This document shows, in pieces, positions 47,201 to 59,400 of a DNA stretch of 64,000 nt. Positions within the stretch are counted from its first letter, which is position 1, and each line of letters opens with the position of its first letter. This stretch comes from Yponomeuta sedellus (lineage: Eukaryota > Arthropoda > Insecta > Lepidoptera > Yponomeutidae). The position numbers and the translations under genes are program-made. The stretch lies in NCBI GenBank assembly GCA_934045075.1, contig OW203724.1, positions 496,001 through 560,000 of the forward strand. Direction: 5' to 3'. The notes beneath the pieces are model-generated. The model did not search any database, had not been told where the DNA came from, and worked only from the letters and a program-made list of their open reading frames with translations.

Positions 47201-48085
47201 AGGTCCCGTCTCTTAAAACGTAGTGTTTTATATACTCTTTGGCAAAGAAACATACGTTACGACGTACCACGACAGATCTCAACCTTCAACATCAGCTGCA
47301 AATGTTGATGTTACTGATGATGACGAGGATATTGATATTTTGTTTGACTGACATCCTATTATTCCGGATAAGATTAGGTAAGAATTAGATTAGGAAACAT
47401 TTAAAATAATAAACATTTTAATTCATACGTTGGCATTTTAATTTAGCATATTTAATAGAAAGTTGGCATATTTTCGACATCGATCTAGCATATTTTGCAG
47501 ATACTGAGTTGGCAATGCTATGCACAGAGGCGCGCGCATGGAACGAAACGAACGTTTCCAATCCAAACCACAGAACAATTAAATCCAAACGGTTTAATTG
47601 TTTTTTGAACTAAAACTTTCGTAAGCACAACACTTTGATTAAGCTCTGCGAATCGGAGCGAAACGGTCGGACTTTTCCGATATAACAACACCCGTAAGTA
47701 GATCCGGACTAAAAGTCTACAATGGTTTAATTGTTGTGCCAAACTGGTTTAATTGTTCTGTGATCCAAACAGGATTCTTAGCGGGAACTTGAAAAAGGCG
47801 GACGACTTAAATTTTTGTCCCAACTTAATTATAATTTTTATTGTGACTAATAGTCGTATATAATACTTTGATAGATACAATTAGCTTAAAATAATGGATG
47901 GTAACGAGGGTGAGGGGGGAAATCCTCCGAATCTCAAGGTCCGCAAGAGACAACAGACTGCGATGATGGCGATGGGGCGTAAGCGGTGAGGAAATTAACT
48001 TTAAACCAAACTATAAAAGACTATATCCAGGAAACTCTGTTAACACCGAGTTTAAAGTATTTGAAAGTCAGGACAAAGAACGATT

Positions 48086-49795
48086 AGAAAGAAAGAAAAA
48101 GATAGAAAAATATTTATTGCAACAACAGTTACACACTTACACACACACATTACACACAAATTAAATTAAAATACAAAGACAAAAAGTTGACAGTAAAAAT
48201 AACTAAAAAAGAAAAAAACAAACATTACAAACTTTATCGCGGTGTGTCTCTGCTGCTGAAAATGGTAACTGACTCAGCATAGTGCTGGGTGCGTGAACCC
48301 TCAGCGCTAATTTTCAGTCAGTGTTCTGTGGTCAGTGCCGAAAGCCCTAAGTGCTCCAGAGCGCGGCGTGGCCTGTTACAAAGTAATAAATACATAAAAC
48401 AGTATAATAAATACATTCCACATAACAGTAAATACAGGCAACATAATTATAGACGTGTATAAACATAATAAAAATATTGCTTTATAGTTAGGCCAACTTA
48501 GCGAATCGTGTCAATTAATAATACATATTATCTGTGCATATTCATATAAAAACAAATAAACGTGGATATTATAATGTACTTGTATTTAAATATGAAATAT
48601 TAATTATATAATATATACATATATGGTAAAGATAGAATAAATACGCAATAAATACGTATCCTCGATGCGATCACATACTCGTAGTTACCTACGTCAACTT
48701 GTAGTGATAGGTCTGCGGCGCGAAGTTTGGTCGAGATATGGAAGTCTCTGCTGTTCAAGCAGAAATGCCCTGAGCTTGCGCCCAAAGGCAAATCTACTGG
48801 ACGTTTCACGGACTGGGGGAGGAATGTCATTGCAGCACTTAGACGCCGCATACTTAAAGCTGCCCCGAAATGTCTTCGTGCGATGCGCAGGAATACGAAT
48901 TCTCTCCTTGTGCACCTGTCGCTCCCGAGATGACCATTCTAATTTGTTATATAGGTATTTAAGAGTTTTATTGCGAATCACACCAAACACCATGGTTGCT
49001 AGATGCGCAGGCGTCGTCGATATTCCATGTTCAGGAGCTTTGCGGCGTTCAAGTACGGAGTGACATGGGATCTAGGTGGGATTTTAAAACAAAACCGGGC
49101 ACATGCGTTTTGCACTCGCTGTATTAGTCTCTTCGTCCGACCAAGTATACAACCACCATAGACAACATCGCAGTAGTTTAATCTAGATAATATCAACGAT
49201 TCACTTAGCCTAACACGCAAATCAGTGCTAAGGTAATCGCGTATATTATATAGAATTTTTAGGCGGTAGAAGCAGTTGCTGACCACGTTCCTAATATGGT
49301 TTTCAAAACGTAGCTCCCCGTCAATCAGCACACCGAGATTTTTGGCTTCATCCACCCTTTCTACTGGTTCACCCATGATAGCTATATCATGGCCGGTGAG
49401 AGCTTGCACCGTATTATGGATTTGATTTTTAGTACCAAGCACCATGTACTTGGATTTGCTAGGGTTCAGCACCAAACAGCTCCTATCAGACCAAGACGCA
49501 ATGCGATCTAGATCCCTGTTGACCAAGGTCACCGCTACAGCTGCATCTGACGGTACAGTAGACAGGTATAACTGTGTATCGTCAGCATACAGATGGCACT
49601 TGCTGCTCTTGATTTCAGACATTATATCAGCAATATACAAAATAAACAGCAGAGGTCCCAGTATAGATCTCTGCGGAACTCCTCTAGTCAGCCATTTTGT
49701 TGCAGAAAGCTGCGTCGTCGTGCCATTGCTTTTTTGCAACCTGACTATCACGTTGCTAGTCACGTTGCAAAAAGCAATGGCACGCACTACCTAGC
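48086..49795 (-). mobile_element. Truncated Jockey-like retrotransposon, minus strand, with 5' inversion
   Basis: Minus-strand RT from about 49700: [76 protein letters not shown], then after a frameshift near 49000 IRNKTLKYLYNKLEW and FAFGRKLRAFLL. The palm before the GVPQ box is missing. The 3' end (48130 to 48086 on the plus strand) has AATAAATATTT and a TTTCT-rich tail. At the 5' end GCCATTGCTTTTTTGCAAC is repeated inverted within 40 bp. It abuts the TTTCG array. Confidence 0.87.
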
Positions 49796-49803
49796 ACTCC
49801 TCC

Positions 49804-50408
49804 CGTTTCGTTTCGTTTTTTTCGTTTCGTTTCGTTTGGTTTCGTTTCGTTTCGTTTCGTTTCGTTTCGTTTCGTTTCGTTTCGTTTCGTTTCGTTTCGT
49901 TTCGTTTCGTTTCGTTTCGTTTCGTTTCGTTTCGTTTCGTTTCGTTTCGTTTCGTTTCGTTTCGTTTCGTTTCGTTTCGTTTCGTTTCGTTTCGTTTCGT
50001 TTCGTTTCGTTTCGTTTCGTTTCGTTTCGTTTCGTTTCGTTTCGTTTCGTTTCGTTTCGTTTCGTTTCGTTTCGTTTCGTTTCGTTTCGTTTCGTTTCGT
50101 TTCGTTTCGTTTCGTTTCGTTTCGTTTCGTTTCGTTTCGTTTCGTTTCGTTTCGTTTCGTTTCGTTTCGTTTCGTTTCGTTTCGTTTCGTTTCGTTTCGT
50201 TTCGTTTCGTTTCGTTTCGTTTCGTTTCGTTTCGTTTCGTTTCGTTTCGTTTCGTTTCGTTTCGTTTCGTTTCGTTTCGTTTCGTTTCGTTTCGTATCGT
50301 TTCGTTTCGTTTCGTTTCTTTTAGTTTCGTTTCGTTTCGTTTCGTTACGTTTCGTTTCGTTTCGTTTCGTTTCGTTTCGTTTCGTTTCGGTTCGTTTCGT
50401 TTCGTTTC
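49804..50408. repeat. (TTTCG)n pentanucleotide array, about 600 bp
   Basis: About 120 tandem TTTCG units, almost uninterrupted from 49841 to about 50290, with a few variants (TTTGG, TATCG, TTTCT, TTACG) near the ends. It then grades into TTTTA/TTAAC words (50409-50430). Confidence 0.97.
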
Positions 50409-50599
50409 ATTTTATTTTATTTTAACTTAACTTAAAATTAGTATTAAGGTTAGTTACATGTATAACCAGCAGCATTTTCTTCAGTTTACAATATAAAAAT
50501 ATTAGAATACAATAGGCACAGTGTGAGAAATGCATGCAATAGTTGGGTAATAAGTCAGATAATGTGCCCATAACCACGTCATCAATAAAATATATGCTT

Positions 50600-51390
50600 T
50601 TAAAAAATCTTACACTATTATGGCTGATTCAAATATAACAATTCCACAGTTACGCATAGCGCAGTATAATATACAAAGTCTTAACAGTAAGAAACCATCA
50701 TTAATAAAAAAAATACAAAAAGAAAATATAGACATTTGTTTGCTGAATGAAACCTGGTTAAAAGATAACAACAAGTTTAGAATCCCTGGTTATAATTAGG
50801 TATGTACAGTAAAAATGCAATTAATAAACACAATGGAGTAGCCATTCTAGTAAGACCTTAATTAAAATACACTGTTTTAGATACAACTTTTTATGATGAT
50901 ATACAAACTATTGCTATTTCATTGTCTACAGAATTAGGTATTATAACTGTTTTATGTGTAGGTATACTGCCCACCTAGAGGTGGTCATATCAGGATAAAT
51001 AGATTGACTAACATTATAAAAGATCTCCCTTAACCTATTCTTATAAGTGGTGACTTTAACGCGCACCATGTTGCTAAAGGTCGAGGTCAGGACTTGCATA
51101 ATGTAAGTGACGAAAATGGTCTTTGCATTTTGAAGGAAATTATACAACTGTGAAACGTCCCACACAAAATCCTTCTGCTATTGATGTTACCTTTGCTAGT
51201 GCAAGTCTGGCGCCATTTTGTCAATTGTCTGTGCATGACGATCCTATGGGAAGTTACCACTATCCCACAATTACTGAAATAGCTTTGGCTATTGATAAAT
51301 ATTAGATTAACCCTCCTGTTGAAAAGTTTTTATTCAATAAAATCAACTGGAATAAGTATCATGGATTGTCTGAAAACTATTAATTTAATT
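50600..51390 (+). pseudogene. Non-LTR endonuclease remnant
   Basis: MADSNITIPQLRIAQYNIQS, then ICLLNETWLKDNNKFRIPGY and a stop; further on, in shifted frames, ISGDFNAHHVAK and NVSDENGLCI. These are the N, ETWL and GDFNAHH blocks of APE endonucleases. Several stops and frameshifts; no RT follows. Confidence 0.8.
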
Positions 51391-51899
51391 TAGGCACTAT
51401 CCCCTGCCGAATCCCATAATTCACAACCGGCAAACGATTTTTTACTGTGCACACTTTTAGAATTCTTTCTTTATTATTTATTTATACGAAAAACAGTCTT
51501 ACAAAAACATGTACCTACGATTGTCGTATAAAGAAATGAGACTCATACTTAGTTTTCCCTTTTTTTATATAGCTCATTTTTTATCCCTTAAAAATAACTA
51601 GTAAAAAGCTAACCAAATTCAAGCCACAATAAAAGTACAGAAAACAAATTAGTCAGCTAACTTTTACATAAGAATATAATTTTTGAATGAGTTTAGTCAA
51701 AATATAAATTTCACTCAAATTCTATCGTAAAATAACACAAAAGCTGAATTCAATTAGCATTTTGCAACAAAGAAATAAACAAAATCGACTCCAAACGTGT
51801 TCATTATAAATTTATAAAAGACCTACGATTCCACAGATATGCAACTTCACAATTGTGCGATTAAATTACCTAGATTTGCGAGCACGAAGTGAATTTTAT

Positions 51900-52300
51900 T
51901 TGTATCTTAATGAGTCAAGAAAACTGGATCGAAATGCAACAAAATAATATACCATTTGATAACTCTGAGGTTAGAGCACAACTCCTACAAAAAGTAAACT
52001 TGTACAAGCAAGAATATCAAGCACACGTTATCGATGAAATGGCTAAAGGGAAGGGGGTTGCAGTGTTAAGACTACCTCATATCATAGTGAGCTCAACCCT
52101 ATGGAGCCCAATGGGCTCAAGTAAAAGGCTATGTAGCGACTAAAAATAAAACATAAATTATATGAAATGAAATCATTACGGAATGGGAAGCACTTACATG
52201 TATCACTGCAGAGCTGGCGAAGTTGCATGAAACATGTTGAGGAGGAAAAAAAAAGATGCGCCTATTAAACGGTATTGCAGATGACATGAAGGAGCACGTC
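51900..52300 (+). pseudogene. DDE (Tc1/mariner-like) transposase C-terminal remnant
   Basis: SQENWIEMQQNNIPFDNSEV, RAQLLQKVNLYKQEYQAHVI, DEMAKGKGVAVLRLP; then in other frames the usual NPIE-WAQVKGYVA region is visible as damaged pieces, ending CMKHVEEEKK. The order matches the C-terminal end of insect DDE superfamily endonucleases. Frameshifted, dead. Confidence 0.75.
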
Positions 52301-52739
52301 ATTATAAATTTTGGTACAAAGTTTGGTATAAAGTTAGGTATAAAGGTTAGGTATAAAGTTTGGTAAAAATGCTTCCTACAAATTGTACGCATATTTTGAA
52401 TGTATAGAACCCATGGCTCTCCGTGACCTCTATTTCACCTTCTGTTTTTTGTTATATGAAATAGACTACTTTGAGCTGAACTGCGGACAGACAAAGAGAT
52501 AGCCAGGCAGACGAACAGACATGGCGAAACTATAAGGGTTATATTATAATATAAGACTACCTAACATTAATGATTTGGGAAAAAAATTACAGAGTAGAGG
52601 TTTTCGCTGCTTTTTCTCCAGTCTAAACTGATCTAACTCGACACGAAGTTATCTAACTACTAGATAGCATGAAGGAAATAGGATTCACTAATTCACATTT
52701 CACATTTTAAGTTATCGAAGCTGGCTGGAATCGGATGCA

Positions 52740-52930
52740 TGTACAATAAGGGTTTTGTTTGTGGGGAGTCGATTCCACTGGAACACTCCTGTGTGTTTTG
52801 ACCGGTTTACAGCAGGACTTCCTGGCCGGACTCCGGTCAGGATATTATACTGTAGAAATGTAGGTACATATTGTATTTAAACATCTCGCTGTGACTTGTT
52901 TCTATCAATAAATAATATTTGATTTGATCT
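52740..52930 (+). mobile_element. Non-LTR retrotransposon 3'UTR and tail
   Basis: GGACTCCGGTCAGGATATTA and CAATAAATAATATTTGATTT, then the short-repeat end. No coding part remains. Confidence 0.6.
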
Positions 52931-53396
52931 GACTAAATGTGAATTTATTGTGGTAGGTTAAAATTTGTAAAGTGACTGTTAACACTTATCAGTTAATTTT
53001 TTTCTGTAGTAGATAGAGTAGGTACCTAGGTACCTACTTTATATTATCTAGCTGCTAAAGTTAGATTTCCTTATCAGTATCAAGAATCACAAATGTGCGT
53101 CTTTTGCAAAACAAATGACAACTTGTAAGTCAATCGCGTAGATAGGTAGGCTGTTTATCAACGCTAAGCACCTAAATCAGAAAGCAGTAATATGTAAGCA
53201 GATAATTATTAGGGTCTTGACTGTTACAACACAAATAACGGCACTATCAATCCCTGATAAGTAAAATGATGTTATTTCTTGAAAGGAATCTTGTTGTTCC
53301 ATACGAATCCATTATCAGATCATTAAGAAATTCCGAAGGAGACGGAGTGTTGAAAATATTTATGTGCTAAGTTAATTTATCGTTGACCTACCTATC

Positions 53397-53462
53397 ATGT
53401 TAAAAACACAGTGTTTTGCGTCATACAGACGCTTGCAACTGGCCCAGTATTCTACTTCTAAG
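53397..53462 (+). CDS. AASS: Likely AASS first coding exon (mitochondrial presequence)
   Basis: ATG at 53397 opens 22 codons and stops at a strong donor AAG|gtaagg. The peptide has several Arg/Lys, Ser and Tyr and no acidic residue, as expected for a matrix-targeting peptide. Its phase-0 end fits exon 2, which begins with [11 protein letters not shown] or, with the upstream acceptor, [12 protein letters not shown]. Reading on past the donor gives a 92-residue open frame with no recognised domain, which is probably intron. A 5'UTR and promoter are not resolvable by eye. An RNA-seq junction from 53462 to 56736 or 56760 would settle it. Confidence 0.7.
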
Positions 53463-56400
53463 GTAAGGCCATACCAACGTAGTTTGTGTACGCGAAACAC
53501 GAGGCTCGGGCCATGTCTGCGCCAGCAGCTGGCAGGAATATCATCTGTATCGCCAATGATATACGTTTTGCCTTCGTTCGTGGATTCAGTAGGGTCAGAA
53601 GCTATCATTATTGAACGGTCGACAGTTGATAACTACCGACTGCGCTTGAAAGAAGGTATAATGCCCGACGAATAACTTGACCAAATGACTTTGACTTTGC
53701 AGGAAAAGAATTACGTATTTTGGGTCTCATTAGCGGGAGTCAATGGTTGCAACTTAGAATTCTTTGCACTTAAGTTTAGCCACTTAATATATCATTACAT
53801 AAATTCACGCCTGTGTCCCGAAGTGGTAGAAACAGGCCAAGATTGGCCACTGGCCGAGATCCTGACCAACCTGTGCCGCTTCGCTTCGTAATTGTATAGA
53901 ATACCAAAAACGTTCCAGCACTGCATAAAATATTATTTATTTTATACTTTGCCTAGGTTTTGTATATAATGCGGAATACACCTTTATAGGTACCTCTGAA
54001 ATTATCATTTTCTGTTTTTTTGTACATCTATGTCCTTCTCTAGTGTATTAGTCCAGTTCATTCAAAGGTTGTCTGGAAGAGATCAATTTTAGTGATAAGG
54101 TCGCCGTCTGTAAAGCCGTCTGTGGAAATATCTGTGTAATATCCATTTTTATGTACAATAAAGTGTTCTCTATCTCCACGTCTACCTATCAACACGTCGG
54201 GTAATGGATATAGTAGCAGGCAGTACCTAAACGAATGACACTTCGCGTGTTTATAGACGTGTGGGTTATTTTGAAAGAAAATGCCTTTTTTGCACGAATA
54301 TCGTACTTATGGTGGTCCGACTTATACATTTTACCTTTCTATATAGGCAATTTCACCCATGAAATTTTTAGCCTCTAAATAGGTTTTTAAATTTGTTCCT
54401 TAGCACGGGTTAGTGCATTAAAAATAAAAATAGTATAAACACGTGGTACAGTGATATCGTTCCGATGTTAAACCTAACTGCAAAGTAGGTAGTCGGGGCT
54501 GTAAGTAATGCAATTTGCTTAAGTCAGATGTCGCTGCCTGTACGTAATACAGAGAATATTGTAAAGAGGTTCGAAATTTCACTGATGCCGTGAGTCGCCC
54601 ATTGGCTCAATTGGTTGAGCGCTGGTACGGATAGCCAGAGGTTGCGGGTTCGAATCCCGGCGTGGGTGAAATTTTTAGCCTCTAAATAGGTTTTTAAATT
54701 TGTTCCTTAGCACGGGTTAGTGCATTAAAAATAAAAATAGTGTATTAAATATTTTTTTATTTTGAAATTAAATTAATGTGATGAAGCGAAGGTGATCTGC
54801 TGATCTGTCAGGATAGTGGAAAGTGGCAGTACCTGATGGGATAGAGGCGTGAGGTTGTTATGTTATGAAATGTTTTTTTTTTTTATGAAATGATGGGTGA
54901 AATAAATAGCGACGAAAATGTCCGAAAATAAGTTTACGCGGAATCATTGGTTAATGAAGCATTATGTGTGACTATCACTGTATAAAACTATGAGTGTCTC
55001 GAAATATTTTATACCTACCTACCACGTTGAAGAAAGTGAATAGTTGCATAAACTTTATGATGCACATCAGGAATTCAAGGTTGGAATACCATGTAAAAAT
55101 ATAACTAACCATGATAATGAACTGTTATACCTGCAACGTTTCGAACCACACCAGGAAAAATAAAAGGAATTCGTCGTCATGCATATCCGAATTTATTCCC
55201 GATTTCAAGTAGTTGCCGTTATACGTAGAATTGAGGTACAATTTTTACTATTTCTCTAGTTTTTAGAGATTACTATGCCGCCGCTGTCTGTCTGTCTGTT
55301 CGTCGTAGCCAGTTTTATTTTATAAGGTTGTTATAAAAGTAATTTTTCGGTAACCACGAGGGTTTTGGTTTGTACATGCTTACTGTAGGTGCCTACTATA
55401 CAGTTTAAAATACTTAATGCACATAGCTGCATTGTATTTAAATGTCTAAGGGACTCAATGGAATACGCAATATAATGAAGATATCATCAACCTATTGCAA
55501 CCATTGCCGGTGGTCCAATTTAGTGACTACGTTAAATTCAGTGGGACCGAGTAATTCGAATCAATCACTTGAATCAACAATAGGCGCGATCAGATGCAGG
55601 ATGGGTGACCGTCCCGTGGCTACCGCTAGTGGCATTTTTTTCCGAGCGCTTCCGTGATTCGCAATGCACGTTGGTGCATTTCGCAAAGCCATTGGTGCCG
55701 GCTGTCATGTTATGGCAGTGTTGTTAAGCCCTGTCGGAGGCCTTATGGGCGGCTTGATAACTTCTGACAGTATGGGCCACCCCTGTCTTACAATCCTCCA
55801 CCAATCCGGACTTAGCCCCTGTGGTGGAGTATGGCCTAACCTTCATGCTAGGCAGGAAGAGACCCTGTTCATCAAATGACACACTTCTTTTGATTATGAC
55901 TCATTTATTTCGCGTTTCCATGCCAATCGATATAATATGGAAGTAGGCAGGTACTGTTATCTATATAGGTAGTGATAGAGATATTCGTTACCATAACACA
56001 TTAATCAGAACTGTCACTACCTACTTAGGTTAGCCATTTACGATTGTAATTTTTTAGGGTTCCCTACATCAAAAGTAAAAAAAACATATTCACTTCATTG
56101 ACAACTTCGGCCCTTACTTATAGGATACTACCAAGACCTTTTTGCGTGGAACGCAATGTTGAAAATAATATTGTAATAAGTATGTACTTAATGTCTTAGA
56201 GGTGAAGAAATCAAATGAATCTGGTGATGTATGCCTTTAGCTCGCTCGTGACATAGTGGAACCAAGTGATTGGAATCAATCACTTGAGATATGCTGCAAC
56301 AAGCGCCGTTAGGTGCTGGATAGGTGACTGTCGAGTGACTACCGCTAGTGGCATTAATTCCGAGCGCTTCCGTGCCTCGCAAGGCACCTTAAGCCATTGG

Positions 56401-59400
56401 TGCCGGCTGTCATGTAAAGGCTGTCGTTAAGCTCGCAGTAAGGCCAGAAGTTAGTGTCAGAAGTTATCAAGCCGCCCATAAGGCCTCTGACATGGCTTAT
56501 CGACTACCATTAGATGACAGCCGGCACTAACGGCTTAACGTGCCTGTCAAAGCACGGAACCAGGCCAGGTTATCGGTCAAAGTTATTTGACCAAATTTGT
56601 TTGTTACACTTTTTTGCACATAATACTAAATAAGCACTTAAAAACAGGATTAAAATACTGAATGATTTAAACCTTCTTATTTTCTTAAAACCTGCATGAA
56701 AATTAATTTTTATTCTTCTCCTTCTTCTTACTCAGTCAAACTTGATCTCTATTCTCCAGTCCCGCCAAGTGATCGCCATCAGGCGAGAAGACCAGTCAGT
56801 ATGGGAGCGCCGCGCGCCTTTCGCTCCGGCTAATGTCAAGCGACTCGTGCGCAAGGGAGTCAAGGTCATCGTGCAGCCGTCCAACAGACGAGCTTATCCT
56901 ATGCAGGTAAGTTTTTATTGCCGAATACACCTCATAATGGTATTTGAAAAGATAGTCCGAGTTAGTTTAAAGAAACTCACAGGCTTGCATGAAGGTGTTT
57001 AACCTGGTGGTTAATAGTGAAAACACAACAAGACTACTGTCCGAGACTACTACTATTTTTTTCTTTTTTTAATAAATAAATAAACATTCATGGATATATT
57101 ACACAGAACTCGTTAGCCCTATACTAAGTATAACTAAATTACTTGTGCTATAGGTGCTAATTCGACGATGGATATAATATAATAAATACATAGATAACAT
57201 CCAAGACGCGAGACAAACTAGAAAAGTTCGTTTCCTAGTTTGACCCGGCCGGGGATCAAACCCGAGACCTTCGGTTTTACAGTCAGCGTGCCAAACCGCT
57301 GCGCCACCGAGGCCATCAAACTTCATGAGGCTAACCCGTTCCCGCACACTAACAAATTGTTTATCCACTGTAAACAATTGTCAGTAGGCCTTTTTTGTAC
57401 ACTTTGACTGACAGCTTATTCGTGTACGGGTTAACAGCTTATTAGTGTATGAAAAACCAGGGGTTCGATGACAATTTACCCGCTAAATATTTTCTTCAGG
57501 TGAAACTTCACCCTTTTCAAATCTCTAGGCGACACCTCATCCGTAAGTGGTATCGCTATACTTATGTGGTCAGCGTATGCCGCGTATACTTATTTGACGT
57601 GTTTTATTCTCATTTTAGTCGTACATAAGCGCCGGCGCAGTCATTCAAGAAGACATAAGCGAGGCGAGCGTGATATTCGGCGTGAAGCAAACTCCGATCG
57701 ACCTCCTCATCCCCAACAAGACGTATTGCTTCTTCTCGCACACCATCAAGGCCCAGGAGGCAAATATGCCGATGTTGGATGCCATATTGGCTAAGGTGAG
57801 CTCCTTGTTACCTCTCTACACTAGGGCCATCTGGATGGCCCAAATCCCATAGGCCATCGTGAAGAGGCGATTTTTTTTCGAAATGCTTGAAGGCTCCGTC
57901 GCTCCTGAAAACTTGTCCTTGAAAATTTCGGGGAAAGCACAGGCTATTTGACATGTAGGTAAAAAAGTAATAATTGTATACATCTGTATCAATTATGATT
58001 TTAAAAATCGATTTAAGGCATTTTGACTGAAAGAAAATGGAAAAGAAAACACAAGATAAAATTTGATAATTTTATATCTCTAGCAATTTTACCGAAAAAG
58101 GTCAGGATTGGTCGAATCCATAATGATGTTACAACTCAGTAAATATAGCGCTCCGAGACTCGAGAGTTGGCTTCGTTTGTTTACTGACCAGTGACGTCAC
58201 TAATTCCTGTGCGACGCCATATTGCTCAAGAGCGTTCTGGCGGTTTATTTTAAAAATGAGTTTTTATTTGTTTTTTGCAGAAAAAATACACAAGAGATTT
58301 AAATATAATCACTTTCTGAGCACTTATTAAACACCAACAAAATATTTCGGAAACCTGTCAAATAGTCTATTGCTAGCGAGCAATCATTTGAGTTTGCGTA
58401 CCTAATAACAATAACACGATAATGAACTTATCTCACAGATACGCAAGCTATTCACTTTATTTATAGAACCACTCTATGTAAACTTACTTTATCTACTGAT
58501 CTAGTTAGGCTTCGGTTCATTATACAAAATAAATCCCTCTTGTCTCAAATATATGTAAATCGCATTTAACGTTTCCGTATCTCGTAAGGAAAACTCAAAA
58601 TAGGATCGTAGAACGAATTAGTGTACACCATGTTGTGCAATTTAATAAATATAGAGAATAATTGAATTTTCCGTCCGTCTATATACGCCTCTACAGCCTT
58701 TTTCTCAGTAATGGATATGTACGAGTAAAATTTCAGCAAATTATACTTTCATCATCATCATCCATTATGTTCCTCGCCTCAGGAAGGTCTAGGCCGTACT
58801 CCACGACGCGACGGGGCGAAGTCCGGATTGGTGGAGGCTTTTTATGTAGCTTATATCTGTTAAGTAGAGGTGAGTCGTTGGCGAATTATGGGTCAACGAA
58901 AAGAAACTGCTTTTTTAAAAATCAAAACCAGTTTGAATAGCAGCTATTTGGTCAACTGGTTTTACACCAACGAGCGGCAACGACTTTGCTTGTGCTTGCT
59001 GCAAAACGTTGTATCGCGTTGGATCGACGACGCACGAGAACGTGTTTTACTTAAACCAACTGTTATCCCCATTGTCTGTGTTAAACTCACAGAACATAAA
59101 AAAAGAGTAGAAGTCGTAAGTGGGCGGTGCCCGCGTGCCTCACATTAGCAATGTATTGCCTATGCGAAGTCGGTGACAGTTTTGTTGACTTCAGTTGCCG
59201 TGCGCTTCTAGTAAAGAAAAAATGATGAAAACTTTATTAAAATGCCTTGTTATGCTGTGTTAGAGAGCAAAAATAAATGTTGGGGACCAAAACATACCGA
59301 TCATGCCGTAACATTTCATCTTTAGGACGTATTTCATTGTATTTTTAATTAAATTTGTAATGACATGAACACGGAAAGCAATGCGAAAATGAGAAAGTGA

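Larger units (their letters stand above)
40758..47517. mobile_element. Possible hAT element remnant broken by several insertions
   Basis: Left end CAGTGTTGCCAATTTGGCAT (40758), with repeated GGCATATTTT words that reappear at 44480-44530 and 47440-47515. A candidate right end near 47517 (GTTGGCAATGC) is imperfect. Just inside, 47280-47330 encodes STSAANVDVTDDDEDIDILFD then a stop, a plausible transposon protein C-terminus. The link between the two ends is an inference. Confidence 0.4.

Noticed and set aside
49593..50324. 243-codon ORF of RFVSF repeats
   Set aside because: It is the translation of the (TTTCG)n microsatellite; any pentamer without a stop word stays open in all frames it cycles through.
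53463..53891. Extension of the 53397 ORF as a separate small gene
   Set aside because: A strong donor follows codon 22 and the downstream peptide matches nothing I recognise.
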